A stretch of DNA of 64,000 nucleotides from positions 744,001 to 808,000 of the forward strand of contig JAULSN010000007.1 in NCBI GenBank assembly GCA_033439765.1, in the 5' to 3' direction. Within the stretch, counting starts at the first letter, position 1, and every line of letters starts with the position of its first letter. Shown piece by piece: positions 56,806 through 64,000 of this stretch. Made by a program: the position numbers and the translations under genes. The notes under the pieces are model-generated. The model did not search any database and was not told the origin of the DNA. It saw only the letters and a list, made by a program, of their open reading frames with translations. This DNA comes from Lasiosphaeria ovina. Taxonomy: Eukaryota > Ascomycota > Sordariomycetes > Sordariales > Lasiosphaeriaceae.

Positions 56806-57522
56806 GCAGAAGCCTGAGTTTTGAGGTCATACCAGTTGCGAGAAGCGGTACGAGGATTTTGGTCGTCATTTTGGAAAATGATGGTCTGTAATATGCTAGT
56901 GGGTTTCTCAATCGAAAGAAAAATGATTGGCAGGCACGGCGTCGGGTCGGTTCATTGTCTTGCATCATACCCCCCATGTTTCTTTCTTTCTTTTCTTGTC
57001 GCTCTCTTTAGGTACTTCTTTACACAGACCCAATAGGAAAAAGCATTCTTGACGCCCTAGAAACTATTATATGTCCCAACTGCGATAAAAGTCTCTTCTT
57101 GCTGGAGCTTACCTAGGTCATAGAGTGCCGAAGGAAGCTCAAAGAAGCGGCTAATTTGAGGACTAGCTTGATATTCCTAGTCAGGTTTTCCCACCAATAT
57201 CTTAATCTTATCAGCCTGATTCAGCTATCTTCAGCGCCCAGACATCCTGCAGAGGGCCCTGGCTGCCGGCTTGCGCTATATCCTTTCATGTAAGCACGTC
57301 AGAAGAGCGGAAGTTAATATACCGCCAATCAAATTTCCATGCCTCAACACTGACTGGTTAACACATGAAATGCAGAGACAAGCGCACAGATAAAATATAG
57401 GACCTACCCTTGCTGCCATGCTCTTTCTAGAGTTTCTAATGGTCATGACGCTTCAAAGAGCTTGAACCCGAGTAGTCATGATGAGCAACAAGGCTATTGT
57501 CGCCGCTCTCTTAGTGGACATA
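56806..57522. other. 3' flank of permease and spacer
   Basis: No supported gene. A TTTCTTTCTTTC tract lies near 56,980. The sequence is otherwise ordinary up to the TA that flanks the TIR element. Confidence 0.45.
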
Positions 57523-57613
57523 AAGGAAGAGGGCCAGGGATAGCGCAGCAGGTTGACCGTCAGTCACCCCAACGTTGCTATTTCGCTCCCTAGCAATAGA
57601 AGTACCATAGGAA
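57523..57613 (+). repeat. left terminal inverted repeat
   Basis: 91 bp, complementary to 58307-58397. The three differences are clustered around CCCTAGCAAT / CCTTGGTAAT and are all transitions. Confidence 0.85.
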
Positions 57614-58306
57614 TACGGCGAATATCAAAAAGTATGCGTACGTGGCGGGCAACGGCGGACTGTATCCTGCGGGCATAAAGCGGATACCGCAGTTGCGGCT
57701 TTCGATTCGGTATGATGCGGGGAAGATATTGCCTGACGGCTGGAGCGGGCCGCCTCCGTTGAAGCTGGCCTGCGGAGCGGTGACTGGGAGTATCTCGGCC
57801 TCGTTCATTGCTTCCTTTTCCCCTTTCCAAAGTCCGCGGGGGTTTGCTTGGTAGCTCTCATATTCTACAAACGAGAACCAACTGACAGTCGGAAATTCAG
57901 GTCGGCGAGGGTTACTGCCGGCCCGGCGATTTCACCAATGGCTGGTTTGATGATGCGCAGGAAAACCTGCTTAAGGCGACGGGCGGCAGACAGGAAATAC
58001 TTTGAAGCTCACCGCTCTACCTGTTGCGAGGCGTAGCCCTAGCTGGTAGCACATGGGCCACTTGCCCGCGCACGGGTTCTCGCCCACGCATTTAGTACGG
58101 GGATTTCCCCCTCCTAAAGTTAGCTTGCTAATGCACATCATACATTGTCACCCCAACACTACCCACCAAGTACCACGTTAAGTGTATTAGAATAACTTCG
58201 AACATGAAAACTTCATGTTAAAAGTAACTTCGCCAAGTCCGGAAGGTACAATAGGGCACCCCACATGCCTTAAAAGGAAAAAAAAACCTCCAGGTTAGGC
58301 AGCTAC

Positions 58307-58397
58307 TTCCTATGGTACTTCTATTACCAAGGAGCGAAATAGCAACGTTGGGGTGACTGACGGTCAACCTGCTGCGCTATCCCTGGCCCTCTTCCTT
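58307..58397 (-). repeat. right terminal inverted repeat
   Basis: 91 bp, complementary to 57523-57613, followed by TA. Confidence 0.85.
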
Positions 58398-58399
58398 TA

Positions 58400-59182
58400 C
58401 GTACCGTTATGCTTCTACTTTCTACCTCTATATTTACTATTTCCGATGCTCCCTTTCTATAATATCGTTAACCCATGTTGGTAAACGCGATATCTACAGT
58501 AGGTTGTTTATTAGAGAACTAAAATTCAACTCGAGTATATTAGAGTTACTCTCTAAAAACTAAAGGCAGTTTTAGTGGGTCTGTTAACGGTAGTTGCTTG
58601 TATAGGCGAAGGAAAACGGTAGTATTTGGCGGTGGACGGGTGTCCCAAAATTGGGTCCGTAACTTATATCCCATTTTAGATTATGGTAACAATATCCGGG
58701 CCAAAGATCGCTTCCCCGAACTCACTTCGGCTGAGGGAAGTGCTCGTTGCGCCTCACCCTCGGCTCAGGCTCTGTGACTAATCCGGACTTGGTTAGAAAA
58801 TGTTGTGGGGGGTGACTAAAGAGGTAGGGAAGTCTGTGGAACATAATTATCATGGCTTGCCTCGCAGTGAATCAAACCAGGAGCCCTCTAACCCAGAAGC
58901 ATACACTGGATCTAACCGGGTTCCACAGATTGACAGATATACAGTAAAGTGTACGGGTCATCACTGAGTGGCGCCAGGTTTGATGGTACACTTCTGAATC
59001 TTGCCACTCTTTCTGTTGTGCCATACATAGTTACCTGGATAGGCTTCAACATACCACATCCAGCTCAAAGTAACTCGCAGAAACAGTAACTATAAACCCC
59101 CACACAAAACCTTTGTCCTAGAAATGATGAATAGATATCCGTGATAGTCGAGGGACACCACCACTACCACAGCCACCACCAC
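58400..59182. other. intergenic region before the microsatellite
   Basis: No supported gene. 58,480-58,570 is TpA-rich and may be old repeat. The final 250 bp probably belong to the promoter or leader of the gene at 59396. Confidence 0.4.
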
Positions 59183-59331
<149 letters not shown>

Positions 59332-59395
59332 CATCGCCTCTAACATCCTAATCTCCCACCTTAATGATTTGCGTGCGATTTCCACGAGCGTAGTC

Positions 59396-60815
59396 ATGGA
59401 TCAAATCAGAGACCTGAACCCTGTATCAGGGGCCAGAAACTCGGCGCTGTCTTTTGTTTTTGGAATCGGCCAGCGGATCTACGACGCCGGTCGCCGCTTG
59501 CCCGAGGCCCGGCAAGCGCTCTCACAGGCTGGCAGCCAGCTCTCCGAGGTCGTCGCAACCCAAACACGAGATCTCATTCGGCGCGTAATCGGGAGCACCG
59601 AGGCCGAGCAGCCGGCGAGACGGCGGTACATGTCAACGCCAGTCCCACAGCTGGCTGACGCAAAGCCGATAGATACGTTTATTGTCGACGACCAGGTGAG
59701 TTCAGGCCGGCAAGCATGACGATTGACGTATCCGGACGAAGACGGCTACTGACAAGCTAGATTCTTACTGACCCTGGCCCGCTTGAGCCGTGCTGGCCCG
59801 GCACAGTGCAGGACAGCGACCCGGATGGATACCAGGCGGTTCGCGTCCTCTTCCTCGCGTGGGAATCGATGGGCGCGAACGAAATGTTTGTCGCGCAGAC
59901 AGAGCGGCTGCGCGAGATGCTCGAGATAACGTACAAGTTCGCCATCCACCAGCTCACCATCCCCGACGACGCCGAAAAGCCAGATGCCTGCGTGGTCCAG
60001 TACCTCGTCAAGCACGGCTTTCTCTCCATGGCCAACGGCAACCACGAGCGCGAGCTAGTGATTCTCGTGTACAACGGCGGTAGCGTCATGCAGGATGGCG
60101 AGCTCTTCTTGACCGGGTAAGCCCTCTCCCCCCTAGTGTGAAGTCAACAAGTCAGCGGCGTGCCCCTCTTTCAGTAGTAGCATGTTCCCCATGTTTTTGT
60201 CACCTGTCAACACACACCTCCCGTCAACCCTGACCACCGAACAATGCTAACCATGCCCGGATGCACAGGGAGACAGGGAAAATGCCCTGGGACTGGATTG
60301 AGAGAAGGCTGGCGTCGGCGCCTTATGACGCGCTGCTGCTAATGAACTGCACCTACGCGCCCGGCCCGCCCAAAGCCCGGCAGCAGGCGCGCAACGTGGT
60401 GCTGGCAGCGCTTGGCGACGACACGCCGTATCGCAGGCAGGCGGCGGGAGATTGCTCGCCCGAGATCGACCCGACGCTGCTCAAGCTGACGGGCAAAGGC
60501 CCGACCTGGCCTTCCATCTTCCTCGAGATGCTCCTCCACTCGCTGGACCAAGGCCCTGGCCGGCAGGGGGCCGTGCTGGTCGCGGGGCTGTATGCGGACC
60601 TCTTGGTGACCTTCGAGTCGCAGACCCATCGCCAGCGGGACAGCGCGGCCAAGCTGTGGCCCTACTGCCAGGACTTTGCGCGGGGCGGGGCGTCGCCCGC
60701 CCAGATGGCCATCGAGATCAAGCCGACGAGCAGGATCTGGGAAGACTCGAACCCGGACGCCTGGTCGCCCGTCAGCCCCGACGAAGATGCCGAGGCCCGC
60801 ACCATGGCCGACTGA
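59396..60815 (+). CDS. caspase-fold-like protein lacking the catalytic dyad, three exons
   Basis: Exons are 59396-59695, 59812-60116 and 60269-60815, giving 383 aa. Donors are GTGAGT and GTAAGC, acceptors TGCAG and CACAG, and phases fit. Start MDQIRDLNPVSG is the first usable ATG. Residues about 105-235 follow the fungal caspase-like layout: a strand VRVLFLAW, a helix with ERLREMLEITYKF, then LVILVYNGGSVMQDGELFLTG, MPWDWIERRLASAPYDALLLMNCTYA. Family members have YxGHG and DCC(Y/H)AG at the two catalytic strands. Here these read YNGGS (residues 187-191) and NCTYA (228-232), so His and the active Cys are replaced by Gly and Thr. This implies a non-proteolytic relative, possibly a regulator or decoy. 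The family call rests on motif order only. Confidence 0.55.
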
Positions 60816-61217
60816 GTGCCAAGGGGCTTGGGAGGCGCCGCAGAATGGCGCCCTATGGCAAGAGGCAGACTGAGAAGGCTTCACATGGGAGGTGGAACGG
60901 TGAAAATGGGACATGACTAAGTAGGGTCCATGAGTTTCCTTGTACATGTACAACAGACATGGGCAGATTGGTAGCTTCGATAATTTGGAGACAGAGGCTA
61001 GTAAGCGGAATCTCGTGCGTCTAACGATTCAGTAACTGCAGCGGCATGTGTTTCGCTGTGACAACGAGAATACCTACGTGGCAAGATACATGGCAAGCAG
61101 AGCCCCCACCGCGTGCAACCTAAAATGCAGCAAAGAACAGACGACGAAAGGTAATTAAACAGGGAAAACTCAACACAGAGCCGAAACACAAGCACCCACC
61201 ATCCATCCCAACAGACC
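60816..61217. other. convergent intergenic region
   Basis: Lies between the 3' ends of the caspase-like gene and the minus-strand ankyrin gene. A TTGTACATGTACAACA palindrome at 60,939-60,954 may contribute to transcript ends. No gene seen. Confidence 0.5.
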
Positions 61218-61750
61218 TCAAGCCTTAATCCCCGCCGCCGCCAAGTAGTCATCAACAACCTTCTGCACCTCGTCCACCTCGTAGTCGCCAGGATAGTCGA
61301 CGACTCGGTCGCCGAAGCGGTTCTTGACCGTGGGATCCGCGCCGTGGCGGACGAGGGCCTTGAGGACATCCAGATAGCCGTGGCGCATAGCCGTGTGCAC
61401 GGGGCGGTCGCCGGTGAAGCGGTTGGCCATGTTGAAGTATTCTTGCCGATGCGCCTGGGTGCCGCACAGCTCGGCCAGCGCGTCGATGGAGCCTGTACCT
61501 ACCCGCCCACAGTCAATAACCAACCCTAATTGAAGATGTGGTGGGAGGGGAAGAACTTGCGCGTCTGGCCCGACTTGGCGGCGATGTGCGCTGCCGTCTG
61601 CTGGAAGTCGTCCTTGCACGCCATCAGCACGTCGGCCGGCGAGCTCCTCTCGCGCGCGGCCAGGCTCGTCACGGCCCCGCGCAGCTTGGCCGTCTCGCCC
61701 TGGCCGGCCAGCACCGAGACGTGGTGCGACTCTTGCTGCGTGATGTGCAT
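61218..61750 (-). CDS. small ankyrin-repeat protein, two exons with GC-AG intron
   Basis: Exons on the minus strand are 61750-61561 and 61492-61218, giving 154 aa. The intron (61560-61493, 68 nt) starts GCAAGT and ends GTACAG. The GC donor is the only site in the right phase before the first exon's stop. Splicing there produces a continuous ankyrin unit, TAAHIAAKSGQTRSIDALAELCG. A second repeat follows: RFTGDRPVHTAMRHGYLDVLKALVRHGADPT. The N-terminal helix pair (HHVSVLAGQGETAKLRGAV) may be a third, degenerate repeat. Such short ankyrin proteins act as binding scaffolds or chaperones; the partner is unknown. Confidence 0.72.
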
Positions 61751-62285
61751 TGCGGCGGTCAGTAGTGACGGTTGCGGAACGAACGGTTGGGACTGGGTGG
61801 CGCAAGGTGACGTTCGCGGATATTAATTACTTTTTTCCACAGACGTTATCGAATTACATGGACGATGGGGTTATTGGGATGTGGAAAGGCGTGGGGTGCA
61901 GGACGTGCCCTGCGGAGATTCTACGAGTCAGACCAGCCGGACGTCCGAAAGTGACATCGGTGGCGGCCGAGCCGCTGGGTGCGCTATCGAGCGGTACAGT
62001 AGTAACGGTACAGCGTCTGCAATGACTCAGCATGCCAGTGGAAAGCATATTGGCGAGATGGGATGGGTGAGCTTGCAGACGGGAGTCGGTTGTTTACCGA
62101 GGCCGCAAGAACTCAAGGTTCAGAGAATCTTGTGTCGTGAAAATTACTCTGTAATGTTCTAAACTTCATGATGAGGGATTCAACTTCCTTCGCATCTGAC
62201 TAGACCTAGGCACGTGCTGGGCTGTCTCAGTTCGTTCTCCGCAGAGGACGACTCGCCCACGTAATTAACTACCTACCTACCTACC
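61751..62285. promoter_or_regulatory. divergent promoter region of ankyrin and 2EXR genes
   Basis: 535 bp between divergent starts, with a short CTAC tetranucleotide run at about 62,268-62,284 next to the plus-strand start. Small frames here overlap and lack motifs. Confidence 0.45.
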
Positions 62286-63263
62286 GTGCCTCACTTTCAA
62301 TTTCTCCGTCCGTCGACCACTTCCACACTTCAAATCCCGATAACACCCAAGGCTGGTAGGATGGAATCAACTCCAACAAAGATGATCCAGAGCAGGAGGG
62401 AAGCCAGAATGGTCAGGTTCGGCCTGTTCGGCAAGCTCCCGCTCGAACTTCAGTTCATCATCTGGGAGTTTGCGGCCGGGCCGGGACCGCAGGTGATTGA
62501 AGTCGCATGGCTGCGCAAGCGCTTTCTAGGGTCTTGTCATTACGCCGACACGGTCCGGCGGTGGGCGACGGGCGTCAAGCTCGAGGCACCCGGCACCCCG
62601 AACCGGGCCATGCGCTACGACGGCTCGGCCCTGCTGCACGTGTGCCGCACCTCGCGATACATAGCCCTGAAGATCTGGGGGCCAATGGGCGGTCCGAGTG
62701 CCGTTGCCACCTTCTCGACCGGGCTCGCCGTCGACCTGCGCCGCGACCTCCTCTACCACAGCCAGCGGTGGACGTCGCTGTTCAGCACCTTGACCGCGGC
62801 CGCATGCTATCCGGCCGCCAACATCGCCCTGCGGTGCCACCCGCGCCGCCCCGGCAGCCAGTGTTTCCGTCACGAAAGTCGGAACAGGATCGTCGACGAC
62901 GAGTTCAACTGCTGGCACTGCATTGTCGAGCTGCTGCACAGATTCCACCACATGCAGCGCTTCAGCCTCGTGGTCGGCTGGCAGGGCCCTCTCCCGCAGA
63001 TCCAGCACCTCGATGTCGGTGCCGACAGTGAAAGTGAAACGCCGTCCTTTCGTGAGCGCCAGCACCCGGTGCTGTATCACTGACGTGCCAAGGCCGCCAT
63101 GCTCATCCTGGAGCGCCGGCTGCCCGACAAGGCCCCACGGGAAGTGCTGCAAGACGAGTACGAACTGCAGCGCGAGACCGTGTCCAGGGCGTGGGATTTG
63201 CTGGAGAAGGTGCAGGCGCGATACGTAGGTCCAACCTCTCCAGGCCTCGCATCCATGACATGA
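62286..63263 (+). CDS. 2EXR-domain protein; internal intron or in-frame stop
   Basis: The frame opens at 62286; the ATG at 62361 is an alternative. The core FGKLPLELQFIIWEFA is the opening of the fungal 2EXR domain, followed by SALLHVCRTSRYIALKIW and a VDLRRDLLYHSQRW block, all typical. A TGA at 63081-63083 ends the simple frame, but the same frame continues with coding-like AAMLILERRLPDKAPREVLQ to a stop at 63261. An intron 63015-63092 (donor GTCGGT, branch CACTGAC, acceptor AAG) is the only phase-0 way to remove it. The alternative is a recent CGA-to-TGA nonsense change. A further exon at 63302-63424 (donor GTAGGT at 63225) is possible. The function of 2EXR proteins is not established. Confidence 0.6.
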
Positions 63264-63924
63264 CAAACAGGGACTTGACTGACTATTGGTTGGCTCCAAA
63301 GCTTCGGGATGGCCCAGAGGACCAAAAGAACCCAATGGACAAAAGAGTCAAAAGTAGCCTCAAGCAGAAAAAGTCCGAGGTCATCTTTCGGATTCTCTTG
63401 GCACAGAATGCCCGGGCATTATGATGATGTCGACTTCAGTAACACTGCCATTGGATACCTTATCCAGAAAGAGCGTGATTAGCACATCCTCCATCAACGG
63501 TGGGTCTGCATTGGACACCAGAAAAGGGAATACTCAACTATTACCTAAAGATTAAAGATTGAGGCTTCAAAGATGGACAGTGAGCAAGGTCTCAAATATA
63601 CGTGATACGGAAACAAACCAAGGACCAGGAGCAAGCATGGGCGATGGAATGGCTTGCAGTTAGTGGCCATTGTTGGCTGCTGACGTCAGTCGCTGGTTTG
63701 CAGACGGGAGTCATTTCAGTACAGGGTTGTATCGGGTATTGTACCGCGATGTATTGGTCCCAGCAGCCTCAGAACCAACACGAAGCAACGCGGTCTAACC
63801 AGCTCGTCCAGCCTCACGAGTAAAAGAAATCAGATTAACAGTAAGTGCGAAGTTCATTATCACGGTATCAGCAAGTGAGGGAAGCAGCGGGAAATTTTGA
63901 AAAACAAAAAAGCAAAAAGCTCAG
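63264..63924. other. intergenic region
   Basis: Apart from the possible extra exon of the 2EXR gene (63,302-63,424), no gene is supported. The 73-codon frame at 63,602-63,823 lacks motifs. Confidence 0.4.
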
Positions 63925-64000
63925 GCCCGGGAACACTTTGGTTCGAACCGAAGACCTTACGAAAACTGATGGCCTACCTCCCTACCACGCAGGGGCACAG
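63925..64000 (-). tRNA. possible tRNA or tRNA-like gene, cut by window end
   Basis: The minus strand carries GGTTCGAACC, a good B-box, about 45 nt after a GGTAGGGAGGTAGG D-arm-like stretch, with TTCGTAA where an anticodon loop with CGT (Thr) could sit. Downstream on the same strand are T5, T6 and T5 runs (63,899-63,920), as expected of RNA polymerase III termination. The anticodon and T stems pair poorly, so this may be a tRNA pseudogene or a tRNA-derived repeat. The sequence reaches the window edge. Confidence 0.35.

Larger units (their letters stand above)
57523..58397. mobile_element. TIR DNA transposon/MITE, 875 bp, TA target duplication
   Basis: Positions 57523-57613 and 58307-58397 are 91-bp inverted repeats with about three mismatches by eye, starting AAGGAAGAGGGCCAGGG. 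TA flanks both ends (57521-57522 and 58398-58399), as for Tc1/mariner-type insertion. No transposase is encoded, so it is non-autonomous. The inner left part (57,590-57,855) has frames on both strands of about 70 codons. The minus one reads ASFNGGGPLQPSGNIFPASY and ends in a hydrophobic run, which may be a captured host fragment. The inner right part is AT-rich. Confidence 0.8.

Noticed and set aside
60339..60953. 204-codon minus-strand frame over the caspase-like gene
   Set aside because: Arg/Pro/Gly-rich antisense shadow; the plus-strand exons have splice sites and a consistent fold pattern.
62526..63335. 269-codon minus-strand frame
   Set aside because: Antisense shadow of the 2EXR gene in GC-rich sequence; the plus strand shows the family motif FGKLPLELQFIIWEFA.

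Overview
The window looks like a chromosome segment of a filamentous ascomycete (Pezizomycotina, most likely a sordariomycete). The unique genes carry short introns with GT-rich donors, CTRAC-type branch points and YAG acceptors. The gene families (CorA-like, 2EXR, fungal caspase-like, Mup1-like permease) are typical of these fungi. The left 40 kb carries the mark of repeat-induced point mutation (RIP): CpA and TpG are strongly depleted, TpA is abundant, CpG is kept, and Gln and Trp codons have become stops.

Layout 1: positions 1 to about 40,200 are a nest of LTR retrotransposons with no intact gene. A Ty1/Copia element (copy 1, + strand, 10470-18094) was hit by a minus-strand Ty3/Gypsy element B (its right part 6771-10469), by Gypsy/chromovirus E (11851-17925, TSD ATAAT/ATAAC) and by a plus-strand copy of B (18095-39843). 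B(-) was itself hit by Gypsy A (1-6770). B(+) was hit by a solo LTR F (22396-23142, TSD AGTAC), by chromodomain Gypsy C (23806-32074, TSD GAAGG) and by a second Copia copy (32500-38436, TSD ATAAT). Paired LTR lengths agree exactly: 255 bp (B), 264 bp (E), 269 bp (C) and 299 bp (Copia). Element E carries a 72-nt tRNA-like sequence in antisense, with recognisable A and B boxes.

Layout 2: positions 40,200-64,000 are single-copy, gene-bearing DNA. In order: a stop-ridden pseudogene (40.6 kb), a small acidic protein gene (42.2 kb), a four-exon CorA-like membrane protein (43.4-46.0 kb), a doubtful minus-strand gene (47.4-48.1 kb), a secreted Cys-rich small protein with a KREA processing site (48.5 kb), a probable transposase relic (49.8 kb), and an 863-aa fungal STAND/NLR-N-terminal-like protein (50.7-53.3 kb). 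These are followed by a divergent six-exon Mup1-like amino-acid permease (54.2-56.8 kb), an 875-bp TIR element with 91-bp inverted repeats and TA duplication (57.5-58.4 kb), and a (CAT)32(CAG)17 microsatellite just upstream of a caspase-fold-like protein that lacks both catalytic residues (59.4-60.8 kb). The last genes are a small ankyrin protein with a probable GC-AG intron (61.2-61.75 kb) and a 2EXR-domain gene (62.3-63.3 kb). A tRNA-like sequence is cut by the window end.

No pathway or biosynthetic cluster is evident. The unique genes are of the kind common in accessory, TE-adjacent fungal DNA: membrane sensors or transporters, NLR-like and caspase-like proteins, ankyrin repeats and secreted peptides. 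Splice models come from reading GT/AG sites and phases by eye. Family names come from motif recognition, without any search.
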